64,000 nt of DNA from Telluria sp042683405 (GTDB lineage: Bacteria; Pseudomonadota; Gammaproteobacteria; Burkholderiales; Burkholderiaceae_D). Shown piece after piece: positions 40,696 through 50,783 of this stretch. Both the position numbers and the translations under genes were made by a program. The stretch covers positions 868,001-932,000 of the forward strand of contig NZ_JBHUJS010000003.1 in the NCBI RefSeq assembly GCF_042683405.1. Direction: 5' to 3'. The notes under the pieces were generated by a model that saw only the letters and a list, made by a program, of their open reading frames with translations, was not told the DNA's origin and ran no database searches. The first letter of the stretch is position 1. Every line of letters starts with the position of its first letter.

Positions 40696-41835
40696 TTACA
40701 CGCCCCGGGCGCGGTCGGCGTTGAAGCGCAGGCGGAAGGCGTGGAACTCGTCTCCGTCGATCGCCGCACGCATTTCGCGCATCAGCTGCAGGTAATAATG
40801 CAGGTTGTGGATCGTGTTCAGGCGCGCGCCCAGGATCTCCTTCGAGCGCTGCAGATGGTGCAGGTAGGCGCGCGAGAAGTTCTTGCAGGTGTAGCAGCTG
40901 CAGGTTTCGTCCAGCGGCAACTGGTCGTCCTTGTAGCGCGCGTTCTTCAGCTTGATGTCGCCGAAGCGGGTGAACAGCCAGCCGTTGCGCGCATTCCGGG
41001 TCGGCATCACGCAGTCGAACATGTCCACGCCGTTGGCCACGCCTTCGACCAGGTCTTCCGGCGTGCCCACCCCCATCAGGTAGTGCGGCTTGTTCTCCGG
41101 CAGGCGCGGGCCGACGTGCGCCAGGATGCGCATCATGTCTTCCTTCGGCTCGCCCACCGACAGGCCGCCAATCGCCAGGCCCGGGAAGTTGATCTCTTCC
41201 AGCCCGGCCAGCGACTCGTCGCGCAGGCGCTCGTACATGCCGCCCTGGACGATGCCGAACAGCGCGTTCGGGTTTTCGCCGGCCCTGAACTCGTTCATCG
41301 AGCGCTGCGCCCAGCGCAGCGACATGCGCATCGACTTGGCAGCTTCCTCGGCGGTGGCCGCGCGGCCGTCGATCTCGTACGGCGTGCACTCGTCGAACTG
41401 CATCACGATGTCCGAGTTGAGCGCCTTCTGGATCTGCATCGACACTTCCGGCGACAGGAACTGCTTGCTGCCGTCGATCGGGGACTGGAACTTGACGCCC
41501 TCCTCCGTGATCTTGCGCATCGCGCCCAGCGAAAACACCTGGAAGCCGCCCGAGTCGGTGAGGATCGGCTTGTCCCAGCCCATGAAGCGGTGCAGGCCGC
41601 CGAACTTGTTCATCACCTCGGGTCCCGGGCGCAGCCACAGGTGGAAGGTGTTCCCCAGGATGATCTGGGCGTCGATCTCCTTCAGCTCGACCGGCGACAT
41701 TGCCTTGACCGAGCCGTAGGTCCCGACCGGCATGAAGATCGGCGTCTCGATGGTGCCGTGGTTGAGCTTCAGGCGGCCGCGGCGCGCGTGCGACAGGCCG
41801 CTGGTGTCCTTCTTCAGGAGGGTAAATTCAAGCAT
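40696..41835 (-). CDS. tgt: queuine tRNA-ribosyltransferase
   Basis: A 379-residue enzyme that swaps guanine-34 for preQ1 in tRNAs for Asp, Asn, His and Tyr. LTDSGGFQVFSLG holds the general-acid/nucleophile region, MQFDECTPYE follows, MGVGTPEDLVEGVANGVDMFDCVMPTRNARNG carries the catalytic Asp, and CSCYTCKNFSRAYLHHL binds zinc. ATG 41835 shares a base with the TGA of queA (TGATG), so translation of the two is coupled. Confidence 0.97.
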   Translation of the reverse strand: MLEFTLLKKDTSGLSHARRGRLKLNHGTIETPIFMPVGTYGSVKAMSPVELKEIDAQIILGNTFHLWLRPGPEVMNKFGGLHRFMGWDKPILTDSGGFQVFSLGAMRKITEEGVKFQSPIDGSKQFLSPEVSMQIQKALNSDIVMQFDECTPYEIDGRAATAEEAAKSMRMSLRWAQRSMNEFRAGENPNALFGIVQGGMYERLRDESLAGLEEINFPGLAIGGLSVGEPKEDMMRILAHVGPRLPENKPHYLMGVGTPEDLVEGVANGVDMFDCVMPTRNARNGWLFTRFGDIKLKNARYKDDQLPLDETCSCYTCKNFSRAYLHHLQRSKEILGARLNTIHNLHYYLQLMREMRAAIDGDEFHAFRLRFNADRARGV

Positions 41836-42860
41836 CAGTAGATTTCCTTGGTGGTCAACAGCATGGCGTCGCCATAGCTGAAGAAGCGGTACTCGCTGGC
41901 GATCGCGTGCGCGTAGGCGGCGCGGATCTCCTCGAAGCCCGCAAAGGCCGAGACCAGCATCAGCAGCGTGGACTTCGGCAGGTGGAAGTTGGTGATCAGG
42001 CGGTTCACGGTGCGGAACTTGTAGCCGGGCGTGATGAACAGGGCCGTGTCGGCGCTGCCCGCTTCCAGCTGTCCCGATTGCGAGGCCGACTCCAGCGCGC
42101 GCAGGCTGGTGGTCCCGACGGCGACCACGGCCTTGCCGGCAGCTTTGGTCTCGCGCACCGCGTCCACGGTCGCCTGCGGGATCGTGTACCACTCGGTGTG
42201 CATCTTGTGTTCGTCCAGCTTTTCCACGCGCACCGGCTGGAAGGTGCCGGCGCCCACGTGCAGCGTGACCTCGGCGGTCCGGATGCCCTTGGCGCGCAGC
42301 TTGTCCAGCAGCGCCTCGTCGAAGTGCAGGCCGGCGGTCGGCGCGGCGACGGCGCCCGGCTCCTTCGAGTACACGGTCTGGTAGCGGTTTTCGTCGACCT
42401 CGCCCGCGGCGTGCTCGATGTAGGGCGGCAGCGGCAGGCGGCCGTAGGTTTCGATCAGGTCGAACACATCGGCGTCGAAATGCAGGGTGAAGAACTCGCC
42501 CGCGCGCTCGCCGGCGGTGACCCAAAACGCGTCGGACAGGCAGATCTTCGTGCCCGGCTTGGGCGACTTGGAGGCGCGCACCTGGGCCAGCACGGTGCGG
42601 TTGTCGAGCACGCGCTCGACCAGCACTTCCACATTGCCGCCGGTGTCCTTGACGCCGAAGAAGCGCGCCTTGAGCACGCGCGTGTTGTTCATCACCAGCA
42701 GGTCGCCGGGCTGGAGCAGGTCGACGATGTCGGCGAAAGTACGGTCGATGATCTGCGCGCCGTCGAGGTGCAGCAGGCGCGAGGCGCTGCGGTCCGGCAG
42801 AGGAAACTGCGCGATGCGCTCGGGCGGCAAGTTAAAATCGAAATCGGAAAGCGAGTACAT
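41835..42860 (-). CDS. queA: S-adenosylmethionine:tRNA ribosyltransferase-isomerase
   Basis: A 341-residue enzyme that converts preQ1 in tRNA to epoxyqueuosine using the ribosyl part of SAM. SLSDFDFNLPPERIAQFPLPDRSASRLL is the family start, MNNTRVLKARFFG and EPGAVAAPTAGLHFDE are core signatures, and GAGTFQPVR and NFHLPKSTLLMLVSAFAG complete it. ATG 42860 fits the family length; ATG 42869 adds three residues. First of the queA-tgt-yajC-secD-secF block. Confidence 0.97.
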   Translation of the reverse strand: MYSLSDFDFNLPPERIAQFPLPDRSASRLLHLDGAQIIDRTFADIVDLLQPGDLLVMNNTRVLKARFFGVKDTGGNVEVLVERVLDNRTVLAQVRASKSPKPGTKICLSDAFWVTAGERAGEFFTLHFDADVFDLIETYGRLPLPPYIEHAAGEVDENRYQTVYSKEPGAVAAPTAGLHFDEALLDKLRAKGIRTAEVTLHVGAGTFQPVRVEKLDEHKMHTEWYTIPQATVDAVRETKAAGKAVVAVGTTSLRALESASQSGQLEAGSADTALFITPGYKFRTVNRLITNFHLPKSTLLMLVSAFAGFEEIRAAYAHAIASEYRFFSYGDAMLLTTKEIY

Positions 42861-42884
42861 GCAAGACATTCAAAGTTGAGCTAC

Positions 42885-42969
42885 GGCGTCATCCCCGCGA
42901 AGGCGGGGATCCATAGTGAGCATCCGAAGTCACCGCCAGCATCGCCCCTGCAATCGCGGGGATGACGCC
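42885..42969. repeat. inverted pair of GTCATCCC-type repeats between queA and recG
   Basis: A perfect 16-base inverted repeat, GGCGTCATCCCCGCGA at 42885-42900 and its complement at 42954-42969, encloses 53 bases. The flanking CTACGG is also shared. The unit looks like a small non-coding mobile element placed between divergent genes, in the region where both promoters should be. Confidence 0.8.
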
Positions 42970-43035
42970 ACTACGGCAATGAACGATAATTCGGGCGCGG
43001 GGCAACCCTCTATTTTACGCCTAAAACGCAGCAAT

Positions 43036-45087
43036 ATGGCCTCATCCAAACCGAAAACCGCCCCCAAGAACGCCGAAAGCAAGCTGGCAAAGCTGGGACT
43101 GCGCACGGACATGGACCTGGTGCTGCACCTGCCGATGCGCTACGAGGACGAAACCTCGGTCGTGACGATCCGCGAAGCCTGCCTGCGCGGCGGCCATGTG
43201 TCGCAGGTCGAGGGGGTGGTGGTCAAGAATGAAATCACCTACCGCCCGCGGCGCCAGCTGCTGGTGACCATCGAGGACGAGACCGGCAACCTGCAGCTGC
43301 GTTTCATGAATTTCTACGGCAGCCAGGTCAGGCAGCTGGAAGAAGGCACCCGCATCCGCGCCCGCGGGGAACTCAAGCACGGCTTCTTCGGCGCCGAGAT
43401 GGTGCACCCGTCTTACAAAGTGATCAACGAAGGCGCGCCGCTGCCCACCTCGCTCACGCCGGTGTACCCGTCGGGCGAAGGCCTGTCGCAGATCGTCCTG
43501 CGCCGCGCGATCGCCGACGCCATGAAGCGCATCGACTGGACCGACACGCTGCCGCCTACGCTGCGTTCGAGCATGAGCCTGTCCGACTTCGAGCCATCCG
43601 TGCGCCTGCTGCACTACCCGCCGCAGGAAGTGGACACGCACGCGCTGGTCGAGCGCTCGCATCCCGCATGGGTGCGCATGAAATTCGACGAGCTGCTGGC
43701 GCAGCAGCTCTCGCTGAAACGGGCGCAGCGCGCACGCCGCACCAAGGGCGCGCCGAAGCTGGCGGCGGTGGGATCGCTGTCCGCACAGTTCCTGCAAGCC
43801 CTGCCTTTCAGGCTGACGGGCGCGCAGGAACGGGTACTGCAAGAGATCCGCGCCGACCTGCGCCAGTCGTATCCGATGCAGCGCCTGCTGCAGGGTGACG
43901 TCGGCAGCGGCAAGACCGTGGTCGCCGCGCTGGCCGCCGCGCAGGCCATCGACAGCGGCTACCAGGCCGCGCTGATGGCGCCTACCGAGATCCTGGCCGA
44001 CCAGCACTTCCGCAAGATCGCCGCGTGGATGGAACCGCTCGGCGTCAAGGTGGCGTGGCTGACGGGCAGCCTGAAGAAAAAGGACAAGCTGGCCGCGACC
44101 GCGCTGGTGGAATCGGGCGAGGCCCAGCTGGTGATCGGCACGCACGCGCTGATCCAGGACACGGTCGAATTCGCGAAGCTGGGCCTGGTGATCGTCGACG
44201 AGCAGCACCGCTTCGGCGTCGGCCAGCGGCTCACGCTGCGCAACAAGGGCAAGGACGGCAAGGTCCCGCACCAGCTGATGATGTCCGCGACGCCGATCCC
44301 GCGCACGCTGGCGATGACCTACTACGCGGACCTGGAAGTCTCCGTCATCGACGAGCTGCCGCCCGGCCGCAGCCCGATCGTGACGCGCGTCATCGACCAG
44401 AACCGGCGCGACGAAGTGATCGAGCGGGTGCATGCTGCCGCGCTGGAAGGCCGCCAGGTCTACTGGGTATGCCCGCTGATCGAGGAATCGGAAGCCTTGC
44501 AGCTGCAGACCGCGACCGATACGCACGCCACGCTGGCCGAAGCCCTGCCCGACCTGAAGGTAGGACTGGTCCACGGCCGGCTCAAGCCCGCGGAAAAGCA
44601 GGCCGTCATGGATGCGTTCTCGGCGCGGGAGGTGCACGTGCTGGTCGCGACGACCGTGATCGAAGTGGGCGTGGACGTCCCCAACGCTTCGCTGATGGTG
44701 ATCGAACATGCGGAGCGCTTCGGCCTGTCGCAGCTGCACCAGCTGCGCGGCCGCGTGGGCCGCGGTTCTGCCGCCAGCGTGTGCCTGCTGATGTACCAGG
44801 GACCGCTCGGCCCCGTCGCCAAGGAGCGCCTGGCCACCATGCGCGAGACGCAGGACGGCTTCGAGATCGCCCGCCGCGACCTGGAGATCCGCGGTCCCGG
44901 CGAATTCCTCGGCGCGCGCCAGTCGGGGCAGGCGATGCTGCGCTTCGCCGACCTGGAGACCGACCAGTGGCTGGTCGAGCGTGCGCGCGACGTCGCGCAA
45001 AAGCTGATCCACGCCGAGGACGAAGAGACGGTGGATGCGCACCTCGCCCGCTGGCTCGGCGGCCGCGAAGAATTCCTCAAAGTCTGA
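43036..45087 (+). CDS. recG: ATP-dependent DNA helicase RecG
   Basis: A 683-residue helicase that remodels stalled replication forks and branched DNA. The N-terminal wedge domain includes an OB-fold (HVSQVEGVVVKNEITYRPRRQLLVTIED). The motor has Walker A GDVGSGKT (287-294), MAPTEILADQHF, DEQHRFGVGQR and the later motifs ATTVIEVGVDVPNA and QLHQLRGRVGRG. The C-terminal LEIRGPGEFLGARQSG is characteristic of RecG. ATG 43036 is chosen because the family start follows; upstream the frame is inside the repeat. Confidence 0.97.
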   Translation: MASSKPKTAPKNAESKLAKLGLRTDMDLVLHLPMRYEDETSVVTIREACLRGGHVSQVEGVVVKNEITYRPRRQLLVTIEDETGNLQLRFMNFYGSQVRQLEEGTRIRARGELKHGFFGAEMVHPSYKVINEGAPLPTSLTPVYPSGEGLSQIVLRRAIADAMKRIDWTDTLPPTLRSSMSLSDFEPSVRLLHYPPQEVDTHALVERSHPAWVRMKFDELLAQQLSLKRAQRARRTKGAPKLAAVGSLSAQFLQALPFRLTGAQERVLQEIRADLRQSYPMQRLLQGDVGSGKTVVAALAAAQAIDSGYQAALMAPTEILADQHFRKIAAWMEPLGVKVAWLTGSLKKKDKLAATALVESGEAQLVIGTHALIQDTVEFAKLGLVIVDEQHRFGVGQRLTLRNKGKDGKVPHQLMMSATPIPRTLAMTYYADLEVSVIDELPPGRSPIVTRVIDQNRRDEVIERVHAAALEGRQVYWVCPLIEESEALQLQTATDTHATLAEALPDLKVGLVHGRLKPAEKQAVMDAFSAREVHVLVATTVIEVGVDVPNASLMVIEHAERFGLSQLHQLRGRVGRGSAASVCLLMYQGPLGPVAKERLATMRETQDGFEIARRDLEIRGPGEFLGARQSGQAMLRFADLETDQWLVERARDVAQKLIHAEDEETVDAHLARWLGGREEFLKV

Positions 45088-45098
45088 AAGAGGACAAC

Positions 45099-45124
45099 GT
45101 CATCCCAGCGAAGGCCGGGATGAC
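45099..45124. repeat. GTCATCCC / GGGATGAC hairpin repeat
   Basis: GTCATCCC and GGGATGAC with AGCGAAGGCC between them, in the 61-base gap between recG (+) and the oxidoreductase gene (-). It may also act as a bidirectional terminator. Confidence 0.7.
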
Positions 45125-45148
45125 AGTGGCCGATTTAGAACTCCCGCG

Positions 45149-46122
<974 letters not shown>

Positions 46123-46126
<4 letters not shown>

Positions 46127-46908
46127 GCGCTTCTCCTTTTGGGTCGGAATACGGTCGTGTCGGCGTAGAAGGCTTCGTCCTGCTGCGCCCACCAGCCCGG
46201 TACGCCCAGCACCGGGAGCGGAGTGAAACTGGCAGTCGTCAGTCCCTCTCGTTCCAGTTGCGCGCTCACTTCCGCGTCGAGCCATGCCCGGCGCGCATCG
46301 AATGGCAGGGCAAAGAAACCGTCAGCGGCCCAGACCACGCGCGTGTGCACGGTGATGGCCTTGCGCGGTGCGACCAGCTTCTCCATGGCGGCGTGGCCGA
46401 ACAGCCAGAGCTGGGCGTCGCGCCTGAATCGTTCGCGTCCGGCGTACAGCGCGTCCATCCACCCGTGCGAACGCAGGGCGTCCACCAGCGCATGCCCGTC
46501 GTCCGAGTCCCGAACGACAAGCAGCGCGGCATTTTCGTCGAAGATGGTGGCGGCATCGCGGGCCGGACCGCGCGACTTGCCGACGCCGGCAATGGCGATC
46601 TGCCCGGCCTGCAGTGCGTTGAGCTGCCGTTTGATGGCCGGGAAGGTCAGCCAGACCAGGGCGTTGAAGTAGTCGTGCAGGTTCTCGCGCGTCGGCACGC
46701 AGCCGGTGGCGCCGATGAATTCCTCGTACGCGGTGCCTTCCGGGAGCAGCTCCTGCGGGACAAAGCGGACCGGGTGTCCGGCATGGTTGCGCAGGCCGAG
46801 TGCCGCGGCTGCGGCGCTCAGTGATTCGTGGAGCGCGCCCTGCCCCAGGCGTTCGTACGCGGGACGAACCGAGTCGTACCAGGCGCGGCTCCAGTCGATC
46901 GCTTCCAG
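46123..46908 (-). CDS. DUF3025 protein with an apparent CTG start
   Basis: A DUF3025 family protein of unknown function, 261 residues if it starts at CTG 46908. Conserved family text continues upstream of the first usual start codon: (L)EAIDWSRAWYDSVRP, GLRNHAGHPVRFVPQELLPEGTAYEEFIG, ATGCVPTRENLHDYFNALVWLTFP. The frame contains no ATG, GTG or TTG between the TGA at 46945-46947 and GTG 46698, which would remove about 70 conserved residues. CTG 46908 is one base after the pyrC stop. Either CTG is used or there is a sequence error. The end overlaps the oxidoreductase gene. Confidence 0.8.
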
Positions 46909-46909
46909 C

Positions 46910-47959
46910 TTACGCCACCTTCCAGCCGATCTCTTCGCCTGCGTTCAGCGGCACCAGCTGCGATTCGCCGAATGGCACGGTGTTCGGCAGCGTCCAGGTT
47001 TCGCGCTTGAGCGTGATGGTGCCGGCGTTCGGCTCCAGGCCGTAGAAGGCAGGGCCGTTCAGGCTGGCGAATGCTTCCAGCTTGTCCAGCGCGCCGGCGC
47101 GGGCGAAGGCTTCGGTGTACAGCTCCATCGCATGCAGCGCGGTGTAGCAGCCGGCGCAGCCGCACGAAGCCTCCTTGGCGCCGATGGCGTGCGGTGCGGA
47201 GTCCGTGCCGAGGAAGTAGCGCTCGTCGCCGCTGGTGGCGGCGGTGACCAGCGCCAGGCGGTGCTCTTCGCGCTTCAGCACGGGCAGGCAGTAGTAGTGC
47301 GGACGGATACCGCCGCGGAAGATCTCGTTGCGGTTGTAGAGCAGGTGGTGCGCGGTGATGGTCGCGCCGATCGGGCCTTCCGCTTCGGCCACGTACTGCG
47401 CCGCGTCCTTGGTGGTGATGTGCTCGAACACGATCGGCAGCTCGGGCATGGCAGCGCGCAGCGGACGCAGGACGCGCTCGATGAACACGGCCTCGCGGTC
47501 GAACAGGTCGATGTCGTTGTCGGTCACCTCGCCGTGCAGCAGGAACGGCATGTCCAGCTCCTGCATCACTTCCAGCGTCTTGTAGCAGCGCGACAGGTCG
47601 GTCACTCCGGCATCCGAATTGGTGGTCGCGCCGGCCGGGTACAGCTTGACCGCGTGGATGAAGCCGCTGTCCACGGCGCGGCGGATCTCGTCCGGCGGCG
47701 TGTTGTCAGTCAGGTACAGCGTCATCAGCGGCTCGAATTGCATCCCTTCCGGTAGCGCGGCCATGATGCGCTCGCGGTAGGCCAGCGCCATCGCGGTGGT
47801 GGTGACGGGGGGTTTCAGGTTCGGCATCACGATCGCGCGTCCGAACTGGCGCGCGGTGTGCGGAAGCACGCTCGCGAGGGCGGCGCCGTCGCGCAGGTGC
47901 AGGTGCCAGTCGTCCGGCCGGGTGATCGTCAGGCTGTGGGGGAGTTCGAAATCGCTCAT
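46910..47959 (-). CDS. pyrC: dihydroorotase
   Basis: A 349-residue zinc enzyme of pyrimidine synthesis that cyclises carbamoyl-aspartate. It is the class II (E. coli PyrC) type. RPDDWHLHLRDG binds zinc, MPNLKPPVTT and VKLYPAGATTNSDAGV supply the carbamylated Lys, and LLHGEVTD and IVFEHITTKDA the other zinc ligands. LGTDSAPHAIGAKE has the catalytic Asp. ATG 47959 gives the usual MSDFELP start; ATG 47974 is possible. It leads a three-gene operon. Confidence 0.96.
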   Translation of the reverse strand: MSDFELPHSLTITRPDDWHLHLRDGAALASVLPHTARQFGRAIVMPNLKPPVTTTAMALAYRERIMAALPEGMQFEPLMTLYLTDNTPPDEIRRAVDSGFIHAVKLYPAGATTNSDAGVTDLSRCYKTLEVMQELDMPFLLHGEVTDNDIDLFDREAVFIERVLRPLRAAMPELPIVFEHITTKDAAQYVAEAEGPIGATITAHHLLYNRNEIFRGGIRPHYYCLPVLKREEHRLALVTAATSGDERYFLGTDSAPHAIGAKEASCGCAGCYTALHAMELYTEAFARAGALDKLEAFASLNGPAFYGLEPNAGTITLKRETWTLPNTVPFGESQLVPLNAGEEIGWKVA

Positions 47960-48048
47960 TGCAGGTCTCATCAATCCAATCCCGCCATTTTACTCTTGAC
48001 GGCGTTCAAACGAGACCGCTTGCCGGGATCGGAGGTGAGTGGGATACT

Positions 48049-48068
48049 TGCATCGCAAATGCGATGCA
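48049..48068. promoter_or_regulatory. palindromic operator of the toxin-antitoxin pair
   Basis: TGCATCGCA, AA, TGCGATGCA: a perfect 9+2+9 inverted repeat, ending 13 bases before the antitoxin ATG and 4 bases before its AGGAGG. Toxin-antitoxin operons are normally shut off by the antitoxin binding such a palindrome. Confidence 0.75.
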
Positions 48069-48081
48069 TATAGGAGGCGTA

Positions 48082-48354
48082 ATGAAAACTGCCACCATCC
48101 CGTCCCTCAGGGTGGAGCCAGAGTTGCGGGAAGCAGCAGAGAAAGCTCTCGAGAACGGCGAAACGCTTTCCGGTTTTGTCGAACAGGCACTTCGTGAAAA
48201 AATACAGCGCCGCCGCCTCCAAAGCGAATTCATAGCGCGCGGATTGGCGTCGCTCGAAGAAGCAAAGCAGACCGGCGAGTACTTCACGCACGATGAGATC
48301 CTCGCGGACCTGGATGCAATCATCGAGGAAGCCGAACGCAAGGCTGGAAAGTGA
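48082..48354 (+). CDS. antitoxin of a type II toxin-antitoxin pair (YlcI/YnfO or CopG-like)
   Basis: A 90-residue protein. MKTATIPSLRVEPELREAAEKALENGETLSGFVEQALREK is a ribbon-helix-helix DNA-binding domain; the acidic tail (THDEILADLDAIIEEAERK) would wrap the toxin. A strong AGGAGG precedes the ATG. The frame is open 41 codons upstream, but that part spans the operator. The stop overlaps the toxin start by four bases. Confidence 0.88.
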   Translation: MKTATIPSLRVEPELREAAEKALENGETLSGFVEQALREKIQRRRLQSEFIARGLASLEEAKQTGEYFTHDEILADLDAIIEEAERKAGK

Positions 48355-48650
48355 ACTACACGGTCCGCTATACCGCCGCCGCGCGGAAGGACCTCGCCCG
48401 ACTGTTAGCGTGCGTCGCCGATCGAGACCTGTCCTCAGCGCTCAAGGCGCGCGCGGCGATTACCGAGGCGGTCCGGCTGCTCGAACTATTTCCATATTCC
48501 TGTCGAAGCGCTGGAAACGTGGATCCGTTCTTGCGCGAACTGCTCGTACCGTTCGGACATGCAGGGTTTGTGAAGTTGTATCGCATCGAAGACGATAACG
48601 TGATCCGCATCCTCGCTGCGCGCCATCAGCGCGAGGAAGATTATTATTAA
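48351..48650 (+). CDS. RelE/ParE-superfamily toxin
   Basis: A 99-residue toxin, starting at GTG within the antitoxin stop (GTGA). MNYTVRYTAAARKDLARLLA begins with the usual strand and helix; HAGFVKLYRIEDDNVIRILAARHQREEDYY is the C-terminal sheet with the R-I-L-x-A-R-H-Q-R-E-D-Y ending of ParE-type proteins. Whether it cuts mRNA (RelE) or blocks gyrase (ParE) is not decided by sequence; the HQRE-DYY end leans to ParE. Only two bases separate it from the converging ABC ATPase gene. Confidence 0.88.
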   Translation: MNYTVRYTAAARKDLARLLACVADRDLSSALKARAAITEAVRLLELFPYSCRSAGNVDPFLRELLVPFGHAGFVKLYRIEDDNVIRILAARHQREEDYY

Positions 48651-48652
48651 TG

Positions 48653-49378
48653 CTAGTGGATGATCCGGGCGAGGAATTCGCGGGCGCGCTCGGAAGCCGG
48701 CGCAGTAAAGAAGCTGTCTTTTGGCGTGTCTTCGACGATGCGGCCGTGGTCCATGAAGACGATGCGGTCCGCGACCTTGCGCGCGAAGCCCATCTCGTGG
48801 GTCACCACCATCATCGTCATCCCCTCCTGCGCCAGGCCGACCATCACGTCGAGCACTTCGCCGATCATTTCGGGGTCGAGCGCTGACGTCGGCTCGTCGA
48901 ACAGCATCGCCACCGGGTCCATCGACAGCGCCCGGGCGATTGCGACGCGCTGCTGCTGGCCGCCGGACAACTGGCTCGGGTATTTATCCTTCTGCGCGAG
49001 CAGGCCGACCCGGTCGAGATACTTCATCCCGCGTTCGGTGGCCTCGTCCAGCGAGCGGCCCAGCACCTTGGTCTGGGCGAGTGTCAGGTTTTCGCGTACC
49101 GACAGGTGCGGGAAGAGTTCGAAATTCTGGAACACCATGCCGATCCTGGCACGAAGCCGGGGCAGGTCGGTCTTCGGGTCGCCGACCGCGACGCCATCGA
49201 CGGTGACGCGGCCCTGCTGGAACGGTTCGAGCCCGTTCACGGTCTTGATCAGGGTCGATTTGCCGGAGCCTGAAGGCCCGCACACCACGACCACATCGCC
49301 TTTGTCGACGCGGGTGCTGCAGTCGGCGAGCACCTGGAACTGGCCATACCACTTGCTTACGTTTTGGATTTCTATCAT
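48653..49378 (-). CDS. amino-acid ABC transporter ATP-binding protein (GlnQ/GltL-like)
   Basis: A 241-residue ATPase. Walker A GPSGSGKST, Q-loop FQNFELFPHLSV, signature LSGGQQQRVAIARAL, Walker B VAMLFDEPTSALDPE and the H-loop VTHEMGFARKVADRIVFMDHG are intact. The sequence type is that of polar-amino-acid importers (GlnQ, GltL, HisP). No permease or binding-protein gene is next to it, so its partners must be elsewhere. The divergent neighbour is a separate dicarboxylate symporter. Confidence 0.94.
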   Translation of the reverse strand: MIEIQNVSKWYGQFQVLADCSTRVDKGDVVVVCGPSGSGKSTLIKTVNGLEPFQQGRVTVDGVAVGDPKTDLPRLRARIGMVFQNFELFPHLSVRENLTLAQTKVLGRSLDEATERGMKYLDRVGLLAQKDKYPSQLSGGQQQRVAIARALSMDPVAMLFDEPTSALDPEMIGEVLDVMVGLAQEGMTMMVVTHEMGFARKVADRIVFMDHGRIVEDTPKDSFFTAPASERAREFLARIIH

Positions 49379-49513
49379 TGGGTGGATTGTGTCGACCGGG
49401 CCCGATGGTGCCTGCTTGACACCACCCCCAGCGCCTAGGATACTGCGGAACCCGCTATTTTGACCAGTTCCGGGCCCGCCGAACCCACATACCGCATCGA
49501 CAGGAAGCAGCCA

Positions 49514-50773
49514 ATGACAAAGAAGAACCGCCTGACCGCCTATATTTTCGCCGGCCTGGTGCTCGGCGTCATAGCGGGCTACTTCATCAACACCGGCACT
49601 GCCAATCCGGCCGCGTACTCCGATGCCGTCTCGCTGGTCTCTACCCTGTTCCTCCGCCTGATCAAGATGATCATCGCGCCGCTGGTGTTCTCCACCCTGG
49701 TGGTCGGCATCGCGAAGATGGGTGACGCCAAGGAAGTGGGCCGCATCGGCGCCAAGGCGCTGGCGTGGTTCATTTTCGCTTCTGTCATCTCGCTGACGCT
49801 GGGCCTGATCCTGGTGAACCTGTTCCGCCCTGGCGACGCGCTGATGGGCCTCGCACCGGCCGTCGACGCCGCTTCCGGCATCTCGACCTCCAGCCTCACG
49901 CTCAAGGAATTCGTCACCCACCTGGTCCCGAGCTCCATCGTGGAGGGCATGGCCAAGAACGAGATCCTGCAGATCGTGGTGTTCTCGCTGTTCTTCGGCA
50001 CCGCCGCTGCCGCCATCGGCGACCGCGCCAAGGTCGTGGTCGAAGCGCTGGACGGCGTCGCGCACATCATGCTCAAGCTGACCGGCTATGTGATGAACCT
50101 GGCGCCGATCGCCGTTTTCGCCGCCGTCTCGGGCATGATCGCCAAGAGCGGCCTGGGCGTGCTGTCCACCTATGGCGTGTTCATGGGCGAGTTCTACCTC
50201 GCGATCGTGCTGCTGTGGGTGATCCTGGCAGGCCTCGGCTTCCTGTTCCTCGGCCCGCGCGTCGTGCGCCTGCTGAAGGAAGTGCGCGAGCCGACGCTGC
50301 TGGCCTTCTCGACCGCTTCGTCGGAAGCGGCGTTCCCGAAAACGCTGGAAGGCCTGGAGCGCTTCGGCGTCAAGAACCGCATCGCCTCGTTCGTGCTGCC
50401 GATCGGGTATTCGTTCAACCTGGACGGCTCGATGATGTACTGCACCTTCGCCACCGTCTTCATCGCGCAGGCCTACGGCATCGAAATGTCGCTCGGGACC
50501 CAGATCACCATGATGCTGGTGCTGATGCTGACCTCGAAGGGCATGGCCGGCGTTCCGCGCGCATCGCTGGTGGTGATCGCCGCGACGCTCAACCAGTTCA
50601 ACATTCCGGAAGCGGGCCTGCTGCTGCTGCTCGCGATCGACCACTTCCTCGACATGGCGCGTTCGGCCACCAACGTGGTGGGCAACGCGGTGGCAACCGC
50701 GGTGGTCGCCAAGTGGGAGGGCGAACTCGATATGCCCACCCACAAGGACGTGGCCAGCTCACGGCTCACCTGA
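49514..50773 (+). CDS. dicarboxylate/amino acid:cation symporter (DAACS family)
   Basis: A 419-residue inner-membrane symporter of the glutamate/dicarboxylate family. The hairpin serine motif is STASSEAAFPKTLEGL; GYSFNLDGSMMYCTF is the N-x-D-G motif of helix 7, and DMARSATNVVGNAVATAVVAKWEGELD is helix 8. The arginine in DMARS aligns with the substrate-binding Arg of GltPh; the Asp of Na+-coupled members is Asn (VGN), as in proton-coupled DctA. Substrate (C4-dicarboxylate, glutamate or aspartate) is not certain. ATG 49514 starts the homology. A terminator follows at 50784-50811, then an asparaginase gene. Confidence 0.93.
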   Translation: MTKKNRLTAYIFAGLVLGVIAGYFINTGTANPAAYSDAVSLVSTLFLRLIKMIIAPLVFSTLVVGIAKMGDAKEVGRIGAKALAWFIFASVISLTLGLILVNLFRPGDALMGLAPAVDAASGISTSSLTLKEFVTHLVPSSIVEGMAKNEILQIVVFSLFFGTAAAAIGDRAKVVVEALDGVAHIMLKLTGYVMNLAPIAVFAAVSGMIAKSGLGVLSTYGVFMGEFYLAIVLLWVILAGLGFLFLGPRVVRLLKEVREPTLLAFSTASSEAAFPKTLEGLERFGVKNRIASFVLPIGYSFNLDGSMMYCTFATVFIAQAYGIEMSLGTQITMMLVLMLTSKGMAGVPRASLVVIAATLNQFNIPEAGLLLLLAIDHFLDMARSATNVVGNAVATAVVAKWEGELDMPTHKDVASSRLT

Positions 50774-50783
50774 CGCGCATCCC

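Noticed and set aside
40533..40769. A 78-codon frame between yajC and tgt
   Set aside because: It runs through a GTCATCCC repeat and into tgt; the composition is not protein-like.
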